From: Sporosarcina globispora
GTDB taxonomy: Bacteria > Bacillota > Bacilli > Bacillales > Cytobacillaceae
DNA: 64,000 nucleotides
Assembly: GCF_001274725.1 (NCBI RefSeq)
Contig: NZ_LGUF01000007.1
Coordinates: 5,029,655-5,093,654, forward strand
Reading direction: 5' to 3'
Below are positions 1-8,694 of the stretch, piece by piece. How positions within the stretch are numbered: the stretch's first letter is position 1; the number at the start of each line of letters is the position of its first letter. The translations under genes and the position numbers were made by a program. The notes beneath the pieces were generated by a model. It was not told where the DNA came from, searched no databases, and worked only from the letters and a program-made list of their open reading frames with translations.

Positions 1-129
1 CCCGAATTGAGCATTAGCACCGTTTCGGAGAAGTGTGGATTTAACAGTCAGCACTATTTCAGCCAAATCTTCCGTAAAATGACAGGCCAATCACCTAGGG
101 ATTACCGCTTGAAGGAGACTTCACAATGA
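1..129 (+). CDS. AraC-family transcriptional regulator, C-terminal end (partial)
   Basis: Only the last 42 codons are present; the gene begins before the window. The reading frame from base 1 gives the second helix-turn-helix of an AraC/XylS DNA-binding domain, with the family signature CGFNSQHYFSQIFRKMTGQSP followed by the usual short RDYR tail. The stop codon overlaps the ATG of the downstream transporter (ATGA), so the two are translationally coupled and the regulator probably controls that transporter or the divergent catabolic genes. The effector cannot be inferred because the ligand domain lies outside the window. Confidence 0.85.
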   Translation, partial: PELSISTVSEKCGFNSQHYFSQIFRKMTGQSPRDYRLKETSQ

Positions 130-1439
130 AGAAAACCGATTTTCAATACTATATTGGCGGAGCATTTCAACTGGGAATCGGTTTTGGTGTTGTTAGCCTT
201 TTGTCCAGATGGGTAACAGGCAATACCATCCTCTCATCGCCCGAAACATTAATTAAGTATGGGTTAACCGGAGGAATCGGCTATTCCCTTATGGGGGCTC
301 TTGCGCTAATTTTATTTGGAATATTAGCAAAAAAGATTCGAGATCGGTTTCATGACCAGCAAACGATAGGTGATGTCTTGCGTGAAAGATTGACCCCGCG
401 CGGTTACTGGTTCATGATCACTATTCTTCTTGTAATTAGTTTCCATTCTATTTTTGTTCAGGCTATGGGGGCAGGAATCCTTTTGCACATGATTTTTCCT
501 CTGCCTGTTTTTTCTGGAATGGTATTCTTTTTGTTATTTTGTTTTTTCATTGGGGGAGCAGGAGGTATGCAAAGAATCCATCAGCTCTCAGGCATCAATG
601 TCGTGCTCATATTTAGTGCAGTCATCATTATCCCTGTTTACTTTTATATCCAGGAAGGTGTATATCCTGTTTATGAAGGCATTAAATTATATCATCCATA
701 TATACTTTATGTTAAAAACACGGAAGCTGTTTTGTTTATTTTTACAGCCATTTTAATTGGCTTTGGACAAGTGATTATTGATCGTGCCTCATGGCAAAGA
801 GTTTTTATTATAAAAAAAGAAAAGCTGCGTATTACTTTTACATTAGCGGGTTTAATATGGGCAACTATTCCTCTTGCTTTATCATCTTTGATTATGATTA
901 TTATTTTTGGAAGAAGCTATGATTCCATTTATTCTTTGTTATTTGAGCTAATAGGAAAAATCAATTCAACTTTGCTCATTGTCTTATTTGTCTTGTTTTG
1001 CTTCAGTGCCATTTCATCTGCAGTTAGTGCAGAATTGCACGCTATTGTCACATTAATAATAAAAAATATCGTCGGTATGCTTCGCCCCCTTAGCAATAAA
1101 GAAAAATGGAGATTCACATATCTTTTTTCGGGAGCTATATGTTTATCATTATTTATTATCGTTAGTATTTTGCCTCCATCCCCTATTGAACTGCTGTTTT
1201 TTTTCGGCAATATTTATGCCTCTGTGATCGTTCCCATGCTGTATATAATACTCGGCAGCAAAACCTTGCCTTCTCTTATTCCCCTTGCATCTATTATAGG
1301 GACAGCCGGGGGCTTCGCAGCTTTGCCGATTATGGAAAATCTTTTTGCGATTTGGATCAGCTTTTGCCTATCAGGCTTAATTTGCTTAGGTCATTTCATT
1401 TACAATCTGTTAAGAATGAAGTTGATTGTGAAAGTATAG
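126..1439 (+). CDS. sodium:solute symporter (SSS)-like membrane transporter
   Basis: This 437-residue protein is almost entirely hydrophobic, with about a dozen predicted membrane helices, and contains the phrase IIDRASWQRVF near residue 220, which resembles the conserved D..WQR segment of SSS-family sodium/solute symporters. It is therefore read as an inner-membrane uptake carrier. The start overlaps the stop of the AraC-type regulator. The neighbouring allantoin genes suggest a purine-breakdown product such as allantoin as substrate, but that is inference. Family assignment is moderate; a general SSS or APC-fold carrier is all the sequence supports. Confidence 0.65.
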   Translation: MKKTDFQYYIGGAFQLGIGFGVVSLLSRWVTGNTILSSPETLIKYGLTGGIGYSLMGALALILFGILAKKIRDRFHDQQTIGDVLRERLTPRGYWFMITILLVISFHSIFVQAMGAGILLHMIFPLPVFSGMVFFLLFCFFIGGAGGMQRIHQLSGINVVLIFSAVIIIPVYFYIQEGVYPVYEGIKLYHPYILYVKNTEAVLFIFTAILIGFGQVIIDRASWQRVFIIKKEKLRITFTLAGLIWATIPLALSSLIMIIIFGRSYDSIYSLLFELIGKINSTLLIVLFVLFCFSAISSAVSAELHAIVTLIIKNIVGMLRPLSNKEKWRFTYLFSGAICLSLFIIVSILPPSPIELLFFFGNIYASVIVPMLYIILGSKTLPSLIPLASIIGTAGGFAALPIMENLFAIWISFCLSGLICLGHFIYNLLRMKLIVKV

Positions 1440-1489
1440 CTGGAGTGCTGTCTTATTATAGATTCAATATAAATTGTGTTCAATTTTAC

Positions 1490-1532
1490 ATATCGCTCTC
1501 TTCCTGAAATCTGGCTGAGAGCGATATGCTTT
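1490..1532. terminator. hairpin terminator between convergent genes
   Basis: Eleven-base arms ATATCGCTCTC (1490-1500) and GAGAGCGATAT (1517-1527) pair perfectly across a 16-base loop. A short T-run follows on the + strand. It sits between the rightward transporter and the leftward cupin gene and could serve both. Confidence 0.7.
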
Positions 1533-1554
1533 TGCTAAGTCTGCAGCCTGCAAG

Positions 1555-1929
1555 TTAATATCTTGTTATATCCATTGGCAATGAACCGGCAGCAAATCCA
1601 ACAAATAAAAACCTATCCTTCCCCGTATTACGCATTCCATGAATCTGGTTAGGCTTAGCAAGAATCACCATGCCTTTACCTATTTGAATTTCATTCTCCA
1701 AGTCAGGAAAGTAGGTTCCTGTTCCCTCAATACATACCCATATATCATCTACATTTGAGTGTGAATGCAAGTACACCTCCTGTCCTGGTTCCAGACACCA
1801 AACAGCTCCTACCGTTTTATCTGTTTCATAAAAATAGTTCTTTTGTGGTTTATCAGGATCGAACTTTGCTATTTTATCGATTTCAAAGACTCTTTCTTCC
1901 ATAATCTGCTGAATGTTTGGCACAGCCAT
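1555..1929 (-). CDS. small cupin-domain protein
   Basis: A 124-residue single-domain cupin. Cupin motif 1 is seen as PGQEVYLHSHSNVDDIWVCIEG, with the metal-binding histidines, and motif 2 as AKPNQIHGMRN. A good ribosome site (GGAGAGGAGAA) precedes the ATG. It is the last gene of the leftward allantoin group, just after allE, which is itself a two-cupin enzyme. It could be an accessory enzyme acting on a ureido compound, or a binding protein. No specific function can be assigned from sequence. Confidence 0.85.
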   Translation of the reverse strand: MAVPNIQQIMEERVFEIDKIAKFDPDKPQKNYFYETDKTVGAVWCLEPGQEVYLHSHSNVDDIWVCIEGTGTYFPDLENEIQIGKGMVILAKPNQIHGMRNTGKDRFLFVGFAAGSLPMDITRY

Positions 1930-1954
1930 TTCTCCTCTCCGTAAAATTTATTTT

Positions 1955-2719
1955 CTATAGTTCCGCATCCCGATTGCAATCTTTTGAGTAGACGTATGTT
2001 AAATTTTCTCTTCCCACTGCATAAGCTGCCTGATGAACATATGGGCCCATGAAAATATAATCTCCTTTTTTGACTGGAATCCACTTATTATCGAGATTAT
2101 ACATTCCTTCCCCGGAAAGGATATATGCTCCGTGTTCTTGAACATGTGTTTCAATAAACGGGTGGCTCGCAGCAGGATCGAATGAAAGGATATGAAAATT
2201 CATATCAAAATCCAAATCAGCTGGCAATAGATCTTTTATGTTTACATTGTGCATATCATCGTAGTTCCTGTATTCAATCCTATTTGCATGTCCTGACACA
2301 ACCCACGGCTTTCGCCCTTCAAGGGAACGATATTTCTGCTTGTATAAAAAGAGCTTAGCATCTTCATCACCTTTATTTTCCAAATGCATTTTCACTCCCG
2401 GCGGACAATAGAGGTATCCGCTTTCCTCTAGGATAAATTCTTTTTCATCTGCAGAAGCCTTTATTTTTCCCTCCAGTATGTAAACAAATGTCTGTACTTC
2501 CTCCTGTCCGCCAAACCCCTCTTTATTTCCGCCTCCATTTTTCATTGTCACATAATAGTCGACAAAGCTTGCCCCAAGCTTAGGAGAACCTAAGATAGAA
2601 ATAATGCAATTATGAAATCCGGGAATAACATTGTTCACTAATCCTTCAGGTGCAATTAATGCATACTTCCCATGTTCAATTACAGATCTGCTTGATAATA
2701 AATCTTTTGGATAGCCCAT
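1955..2719 (-). CDS. allE: (S)-ureidoglycine aminohydrolase
   Basis: The 254-residue bicupin matches the AllE/YlbA family in length and in the sequence around both cupin cores (an EEVQTFVYILEGKI stretch in the first domain; ETHVQEHGAYILSGEGMYNLD followed by GPYVHQA in the second). AllE releases the second ammonia of allantoate breakdown by converting (S)-ureidoglycine to (S)-ureidoglycolate, using manganese. It lies directly downstream of allC and allB, so the three enzymes form a contiguous path. No ureidoglycolate dehydrogenase or lyase is present in the window. An AAGGGGA ribosome site supports the start. Confidence 0.93.
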   Translation of the reverse strand: MGYPKDLLSSRSVIEHGKYALIAPEGLVNNVIPGFHNCIISILGSPKLGASFVDYYVTMKNGGGNKEGFGGQEEVQTFVYILEGKIKASADEKEFILEESGYLYCPPGVKMHLENKGDEDAKLFLYKQKYRSLEGRKPWVVSGHANRIEYRNYDDMHNVNIKDLLPADLDFDMNFHILSFDPAASHPFIETHVQEHGAYILSGEGMYNLDNKWIPVKKGDYIFMGPYVHQAAYAVGRENLTYVYSKDCNRDAEL

Positions 2720-2744
2720 TCATAAAGTCCCCTTTTCATTGCTA

Positions 2745-4058
2745 TTATTTATAAGCTAGTTCATATAAAGTGCCGATTAATGCTTTAACTCCCTCAGCTA
2801 AATCTTCCGGTGCAGTATATTCAGCGGGGCTATGGCTAATGCCCTTCTCACTTGGTACAAATAGCATAGCCGTTGGAATAAAGGGTGCAAAAATTTGTGC
2901 ATCGTGGCCTGCACCGCTATGCATTACTTTATAGCTTACTTTTTTTTCCTTGCACTTCTTTTCTATCAATCCTGTAACTTGCGGATCCATTGGGACTGGA
3001 TCCGTATCGAGCCATTTTTCAATGGTCGTTTCAACCCCATGCTCTCGTGAAATATCTTTTATTTTTTCTGTAAATCTTTCAGTAAAATGGGAAATTGTAT
3101 TTTTATCGTTATGACGCAGGTCTAAAGTGAAAGCAGCTTTTCCCGGTACCACATTCGCAATGTTAGGTGAAATATCAATCCTTCCAGCTGTTGCTACCAG
3201 CGGATCACCATATTGCTTTGCCATATTAAGTGTTTCATATATCATATGGCTGGCAGCATAAACAGCATCTTTGCGATACCCCATTGGCGTCGTTCCAGCA
3301 TGATTTGCTTCACCGTTTACTTCAATCGTAAAGCGTCTTTGTCCAACGATGCCTTTCACAATGCCTACAGATTTTTTCTCCGTTTCCAGGACATTTCCTT
3401 GTTCCACGTGGACTTCAACGAATACCTTCAAATCCTTCCGCGGAGATTTTGTTTCATTCCTAAAGTTGAATCCCGCCTCACTCATGGCTTCAGAAAAAAT
3501 TACTCCATTTGAATCTGCAAGATTTTCAACATCCTTTTTATATGCACTTCCTGCAATATTCTTTGAACCCCAAAAGCAATAAGGAAATCTGCTTCCTTCT
3601 TCTTCTGCCAGTGAAACAACCTCTAGATTACATTTTGGAGTCCCATAATGCTCTTTCAAATAAATTAATGCCAGTATCCCTGCTACAATGCCATATTGTC
3701 CGTCATACAACCCGCCATTTTTCACTGTATCTATATGGGACCCTGTTAAAACGGTTTCTGTCTGATTTACTCCCTTCAGTATTCCGCTAAGATTTCCCAC
3801 TTCATCAAACTTTACGTCTAATCCCTCAGTTTCCATCCAGCACTTCAAAGCTTGCTGTGTATCCGTCCATTGTTGGGAATAAAGAAGACGGGTAATTCCT
3901 CCTTCTGGATCCTTTGCAAATGAACCCAGCCATTCCAGCCTCTTCACAATATTTTTTGTTAAATTTTCAAAGTCAAGTTTCCCCTGCAAATTGATTAAAT
4001 CTGTCATCCCGAATCCCCCAATCCATAATCTTTCTGCGGATAATACGTTATGGGCCAA
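2745..4058 (-). CDS. allC: allantoate amidohydrolase (M20 family)
   Basis: A metal-dependent M20-family amidase. Visible motifs are GSHIDTVKNGGLYDGQYG (first metal ligands), LAEEEGSRFPY, FVEVHVEQG and HSGAGHDAQIF, the set typical of allantoate amidohydrolase and related carbamoylases. It converts allantoate to ureidoglycine, carbon dioxide and ammonia. It is flanked by allB upstream and allE downstream. The longest frame opens with TTG preceded by an AAGGAA box at 9-base spacing; an internal ATG at 4007, preceded by a G-rich box, is the alternative start and would shorten the protein by 17 residues. Confidence 0.92.
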   Translation of the reverse strand: MAHNVLSAERLWIGGFGMTDLINLQGKLDFENLTKNIVKRLEWLGSFAKDPEGGITRLLYSQQWTDTQQALKCWMETEGLDVKFDEVGNLSGILKGVNQTETVLTGSHIDTVKNGGLYDGQYGIVAGILALIYLKEHYGTPKCNLEVVSLAEEEGSRFPYCFWGSKNIAGSAYKKDVENLADSNGVIFSEAMSEAGFNFRNETKSPRKDLKVFVEVHVEQGNVLETEKKSVGIVKGIVGQRRFTIEVNGEANHAGTTPMGYRKDAVYAASHMIYETLNMAKQYGDPLVATAGRIDISPNIANVVPGKAAFTLDLRHNDKNTISHFTERFTEKIKDISREHGVETTIEKWLDTDPVPMDPQVTGLIEKKCKEKKVSYKVMHSGAGHDAQIFAPFIPTAMLFVPSEKGISHSPAEYTAPEDLAEGVKALIGTLYELAYK

Positions 4059-4082
4059 TTTGCTAAATTCCTTCTTTTGATT

Positions 4083-5474
4083 TCAGAGCAAGTTCAACGT
4101 TCCCTTTCCATTTTCTAACTTTATGGCTTTTCCAAGAGGTTTCCCGATAACCCCCTGATCCAAATCATATACAACGTTTCCTCGGACAAGGGTTTTAGTT
4201 ACCCTGCAATTAATTTTTCTTCCAATGTAGGGGCTATGCTTATGTCGATAATAAAGCCCTTCTTCCTCTACAAAATAGGAACGATTGGCATCAATTAAGA
4301 TGATGTCTGCATCCATCGATACTGCTAATTCACCTTTATTGGGAATATTAAAACGCTCAGCAGGATTAGAAGAAATCATCCTTACAAAATGAGTGACCGG
4401 CAGCTTTCTTTTCAAAACCGCTTCATCAAACATTAAATCAACGTTATTTTGACACCCAGTGATTCCTCCCCACGCTTCGAAAAAATTATTTGATGAGCTA
4501 TACTTCAATTCAGGCGGACACGGTGAGTGATCTGACGTTAACATATCAATCTTGCCTTCTATTAATTTTCCCCAAAGCTTTTCTTGTTCTTCTTTACTTC
4601 GCAGCGGAGGAGAACATTTGGCAGCCGGACCAATTTTCTCAAGCTGTTCAGATGAAATCGTAAAATAATGGGGGCATGATTCAAGGGACACATCCTGACC
4701 CTGGCTTCGGGCATTTATAATTTCTTCTACTGCTTCTGCGGTGCTAATGTGCACAAAATGGATAGGGCAATTTGTTTCTTTTCCAAAATAAAGAGCGCGT
4801 TTCACTGCTTCAACCTCTGTAAAAGCAGGCCGGGAAAGGACATAATCTGCGGCAGTTGTCCTGCCCTGTGCCGTCAACTCTTCGCCTAACCGATCAGTAA
4901 TTTGGGCATTTTCCGCATGGATCAATAAAATAAGGCCTAGTTCAGCAATCTTTTTCATTCCTGCATAAAGGGTATAATCATCCACATTAGAAAAATCATC
5001 GGGGGTATCCGTTCCACAAGTGGACATAAAGCATTTATATGCGATAACTCCTTCATCTGAAAGCTCTTCAAGCCTTTCAAGATTGCCTGGAACAAGTCCG
5101 CCATAAAATGCATAATCGATATAATTTTTCCCCTTGGCTGCTTCTGCCTTTATTTGCAGAGTGTTCTTGTCTATCGTAGCCGGAAGGGCATTCAAGGGCA
5201 TATCCACATAACACGTAGTTCCTCCCGCTGCCAGTGCTTTAGTTCCAGTTATAAACCCTTCCCACTCTGTTCGGCCAGGCTCACAAATATGCACATGAGT
5301 ATCGATCATTCCAGGCATGACATATTGTTCAGATGCATCGATGATCTGCTCAGCATCATGGTCAATTGTTTCCGCAATCGCTGCAATTTTTCCATCTATA
5401 ATGGCAATATCATTCTTAATTACCTCGTTATTAAGAACCACTTTCCCGCCTTTTATTATCAAATCATATATCAT
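4083..5474 (-). CDS. allB: allantoinase
   Basis: Cyclic amidohydrolase that opens the allantoin ring to give allantoate. The di-metal site is visible as GMIDTHVHICEPGRTEWEG (HxH), the lysine in YKCFMS, histidines in LLIHAENA and HFVHIST, and the aspartate in LTSDHSPCPPE. Length (about 463 residues) fits the family. The ATG at 5474, with a GGGAG box 7 bases upstream, matches the family N-terminus (MIYDLIIKGG); an ATG at 5501 with its own AAGGA box would add nine residues. It is the first gene of the allB-allC-allE-cupin run, with 24 bases to allC, so these are probably one transcript. Confidence 0.95.
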   Translation of the reverse strand: MIYDLIIKGGKVVLNNEVIKNDIAIIDGKIAAIAETIDHDAEQIIDASEQYVMPGMIDTHVHICEPGRTEWEGFITGTKALAAGGTTCYVDMPLNALPATIDKNTLQIKAEAAKGKNYIDYAFYGGLVPGNLERLEELSDEGVIAYKCFMSTCGTDTPDDFSNVDDYTLYAGMKKIAELGLILLIHAENAQITDRLGEELTAQGRTTAADYVLSRPAFTEVEAVKRALYFGKETNCPIHFVHISTAEAVEEIINARSQGQDVSLESCPHYFTISSEQLEKIGPAAKCSPPLRSKEEQEKLWGKLIEGKIDMLTSDHSPCPPELKYSSSNNFFEAWGGITGCQNNVDLMFDEAVLKRKLPVTHFVRMISSNPAERFNIPNKGELAVSMDADIILIDANRSYFVEEEGLYYRHKHSPYIGRKINCRVTKTLVRGNVVYDLDQGVIGKPLGKAIKLENGKGTLNLL

Positions 5475-5678
5475 TGCATTTCTCCCGTTTCTTTTAATCA
5501 TCCATGTCCTTTATTTTAGAAACCTCATAACTGATTTGCGAAACAAGATTCTCTATGAATAAATTGTATAAAATAATCTAACTATTCTTTTCCGATTCCT
5601 TTACCATTTTTTTAGTTTTCTTTACTTATTCAATTAATTAGAAACTTTTAAGCAGATATTAATCTGAGATGGATCAAA

Positions 5679-6914
5679 TCACTCTGGAGTCATGCCTGTT
5701 TTATCGAAAACTATTTTTCCTTTGTAGAACACTGTGCGGCGTTCCGCCCTTCTTGCCATGGCCTCTGCTGAACAGCTTGCATCGACAAGAATCATGCTCG
5801 CTTCATCTCCAGCGATTGGCCAGATTTGATTTCCCTCTTGGTCCAGTGGCGTTTTCCCCCCTGTAATATATCTAAGTGTTTGGGAAAGAGACTTTTCATC
5901 CGTCCAGCGATATCGTTCAATTAAGCGGCCTGCTCTCTCCAGGATATCGCCATTGCCTGTTGGCCACCAGGAATCAAAAATATTATCGTTTCCAACAGCA
6001 ACCTCTACTCCACACTCACTTAACAGATCAACAGGCGGTATTGCACGGCCAGTTGGGAGACTGGTAATAATTGAAATCCGTGCGTCTTTTAATATTTCTG
6101 CCATTTCATAAGCCTCTTCCCTTGAAACATCTCCAAGGCCAAATGCATGGCTAATCGCCACTCTTCCTTCCCAGCCGGCTTCCTTTGTTAGAACCGCCAG
6201 CCTTTTCATCGTAAAAGTCCCAAGGTGCCCGGGATCATGTAAATGCAGATCAATATCTGCGTTGCCTTCTACAGCTAAATCCATCAATTGAACAAGCGAG
6301 GCTTCAATATTGTTATCAACGGTAGCAGGATCGACCGCACCTACAATTCCTGCACCTTTTCTGATTGCTTCTTTAATAAGCCGGGCAGTTCCAGAGCGTA
6401 GCAAGCCATGCTGGGCAAAGGCAACAATCTCGGAGCTGACATAGTTTGAATATTCCTCTAATGTTTGCTGAACTTCTACTAAATTCTGTAATTGGACTTC
6501 AGGATATATATCCACATGGGTTCTAATGTGAGTGGTTCCATATGATATTAACTGCTTAAGCAATGCTTTTGATCGCTGATAAGTACTTGCAGACATAGAT
6601 AACAATGCATTTTTTTCAATTTCACACCGTTCAATGACATTTAATGCCGGGCAGCAGGCCCTCCATTTATCCCCCATATAAGTTTTATCAAGATGGACAT
6701 GCTTTTCTACAAAGGATGGCAATAACAGCTGGCCCTTTGCATCTTTTATCGGCAAATCATCAGAGAAAGAATCTAAGTCCTTTGTGATCTTTGCAATATG
6801 GCCGTCCTCTATTAATAAATGATATTGATCTGTTATAGTACCTGACACTCTATTATTCTCATTTTTGTAACCGCATTCCAAACGCACATTCTTTATCCAA
6901 TAGCTATTATTCAT
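5679..6914 (-). CDS. amidohydrolase of the cytosine deaminase-like group
   Basis: A 411-residue TIM-barrel amidohydrolase. It shows LLLPSFVEKHVHLDKTYMGD (HxH plus the HLDKT phrase typical of CodA-type deaminases), HIRTHVDIYPE, DLHLHDPGH, AISHAFGLG and AVGNDNIFDSWWP with the catalytic aspartate. These fit the cytosine deaminase/N-isopropylammelide hydrolase branch, which deaminates ring amino or imino groups. The true substrate is unknown; its place between allantoinase and other amidohydrolases suggests an N-heterocycle or ring-cleavage product. It is separated from allB by about 200 AT-rich bases, so it probably belongs to a separate transcript with the solute-binding gene upstream. Confidence 0.8.
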   Translation of the reverse strand: MNNSYWIKNVRLECGYKNENNRVSGTITDQYHLLIEDGHIAKITKDLDSFSDDLPIKDAKGQLLLPSFVEKHVHLDKTYMGDKWRACCPALNVIERCEIEKNALLSMSASTYQRSKALLKQLISYGTTHIRTHVDIYPEVQLQNLVEVQQTLEEYSNYVSSEIVAFAQHGLLRSGTARLIKEAIRKGAGIVGAVDPATVDNNIEASLVQLMDLAVEGNADIDLHLHDPGHLGTFTMKRLAVLTKEAGWEGRVAISHAFGLGDVSREEAYEMAEILKDARISIITSLPTGRAIPPVDLLSECGVEVAVGNDNIFDSWWPTGNGDILERAGRLIERYRWTDEKSLSQTLRYITGGKTPLDQEGNQIWPIAGDEASMILVDASCSAEAMARRAERRTVFYKGKIVFDKTGMTPE

Positions 6915-6994
6915 TTTAATTCACCTTTCTTTATGCAGGCCCCAGACAAGATAAAAGGGCACCCAGAATGGATATCCCTCTTATCATAGAGCTT

Positions 6995-8560
6995 TTATTT
7001 AATTGAAATGTCATTGATCTCCAAATATCCAGAAGGACTTATGGAGAAGCCTTTTACATCCTTTGAAATAGCAGCCATATTCTCAATTACACGAACTGGT
7101 ATATATACAGATTCTTTCATTTCAATCTCCTGAGCTTTTGCATAGAATTCGATCCGCTTGTCCGAATCTTTTTCAGCGCGTGCTGCATCAATTAAGCTAT
7201 CCACTTCTTTATTGCTGTAAAAGAAGGTATTGCCAGAAGCGCCGTGTGAACTGCTGTGGAAAAGGTTATATTGATTATAATCAGCATCTCCTGTAGCATT
7301 TCTCCAGCTTAAAATAAACATTTCCGAGTCACCGCGGTTAACTTGTTCAACAAATGTCCCATATTCAAATACCTGAATATCTAGTTTGATTCCAATTCCT
7401 TTCAGCTGTGATTGAAGAACTTCCGCCATATTGATCCATTCTTTCTTATCCATCGTTTTTAAAGTTGCTTCAAAGCCATTTGGATAGCCAGCTTCTGTCA
7501 AAAGTCTTTTTGCCTCATTGAGGTTATATTCATAGGCCTCCAAACCTTCATGATATCCAAATACCTTTGGTCCAAGCAGTGAGTTGGACTTTCTCCCAAC
7601 ATTCTCAAATACCCCTTCCAGGATAGAATCCATTTCAACTGCATGTCCAACCGCTTTGCGGACTCTGGCATCATCGAATGGCTCCTTTTCAACGTTGAAC
7701 CCAATATATTCTGTACCAAACCCTTCACTGCTGTATATTTCTGCGTTTTTGGAGTTTTTCACCGTTTCCATCATGGTCACCGAGAGCGGTTCGGCTATAT
7801 GGGCTTCACCTGTTTCAAGCATGGATATCCTTGTTGTTTCTTCAGGGACGACCTTAAATAAAACTTTATCCAGCTTAGAGTGAGTTCCCCAATACTTTTC
7901 ATTTTTATGAAATACAATTTCTTTACCTGGAGTCCAGGACTCAAATATAAATGGACCTGTCCCAACAGGTTCTTGAATAACTTTATTTCCGTACTTTTCG
8001 ATTGTTTTTGGTGAGATAATGCCGCCTTCATGATTGGCCAAAATGGATAGTAAGGGCGAGAACGGTTCTGATAATTTAAATTGAACAGTAAATTCATCAA
8101 CTGCCTTTACTTCTTCCACCATTTTGAATACAACAGCTCTTGGCGAGGCAACCTCCGGATCTAATAACCTGTCAAATGTTGCTTTCACTGCATCGGCATT
8201 AAATGCAGTCCCGTCATGGAATGTTACATCCTCTCTAAGCTTGAACTCCCATGTTGTTTCATCTAACTGTTCCCACTTTTCAGCCAGCAGCGGCTTGATT
8301 TCGGCATTTTTATCTCGCCCAACAAGCCCCTCATAAATTTTATTATGTGTAACACTGGCAGCATTGATCGTCGACATAAAATGATGATCTAAATTTTCTG
8401 CGTCAGATAAACGGGCTATAACTAATGTTCCGCCGTTTTCGGATGCATTTTCCTTGGAGCCCTGACTGGTGTTAACTTGCTTTTTAGTAGAACACCCTGA
8501 AATAAGCATTGCAATTACCAGTGCTAAAATCAATAACCCCATTCTTTTTTTCAATTTCAA
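6995..8560 (-). CDS. ABC transporter solute-binding lipoprotein (SBP_bac_5 family), orphan
   Basis: The N-terminus has a basic start, a hydrophobic stretch and a lipobox ending MLISGCSTKK, so it is an extracellular lipoprotein. The body matches family 5 binding proteins (oligopeptide/nickel/opine type): the RLSDAENLDHHF opening, LAEKWEQLDETTWEFKLR, and FHDGTAFNADAVKATFDRL. Length 521 is normal. No permease or ATPase genes lie next to it, so it must share a transporter encoded elsewhere. It sits among amidohydrolases, suggesting uptake of their substrate. A clear GGGGGG-type ribosome site precedes the ATG. Confidence 0.9.
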   Translation of the reverse strand: MKLKKRMGLLILALVIAMLISGCSTKKQVNTSQGSKENASENGGTLVIARLSDAENLDHHFMSTINAASVTHNKIYEGLVGRDKNAEIKPLLAEKWEQLDETTWEFKLREDVTFHDGTAFNADAVKATFDRLLDPEVASPRAVVFKMVEEVKAVDEFTVQFKLSEPFSPLLSILANHEGGIISPKTIEKYGNKVIQEPVGTGPFIFESWTPGKEIVFHKNEKYWGTHSKLDKVLFKVVPEETTRISMLETGEAHIAEPLSVTMMETVKNSKNAEIYSSEGFGTEYIGFNVEKEPFDDARVRKAVGHAVEMDSILEGVFENVGRKSNSLLGPKVFGYHEGLEAYEYNLNEAKRLLTEAGYPNGFEATLKTMDKKEWINMAEVLQSQLKGIGIKLDIQVFEYGTFVEQVNRGDSEMFILSWRNATGDADYNQYNLFHSSSHGASGNTFFYSNKEVDSLIDAARAEKDSDKRIEFYAKAQEIEMKESVYIPVRVIENMAAISKDVKGFSISPSGYLEINDISIK

Positions 8561-8694
8561 ATTCTATCCCCCCCTAATTTTCAGCATCAAAGCCTTTGTC
8601 TAATTATATAAAATATTCTGATTAATTTTTTTCTACTTTCTTTACATGTTTTTAAGCTTTTTCTACTACTTAAGCAAAAAAAAGGCAGTCTATG

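Noticed and set aside
929..1210. Antisense frame of 93 codons within the SSS-type transporter gene
   Set aside because: Shadow of a strongly coding frame; no ribosome site and no recognisable domain.
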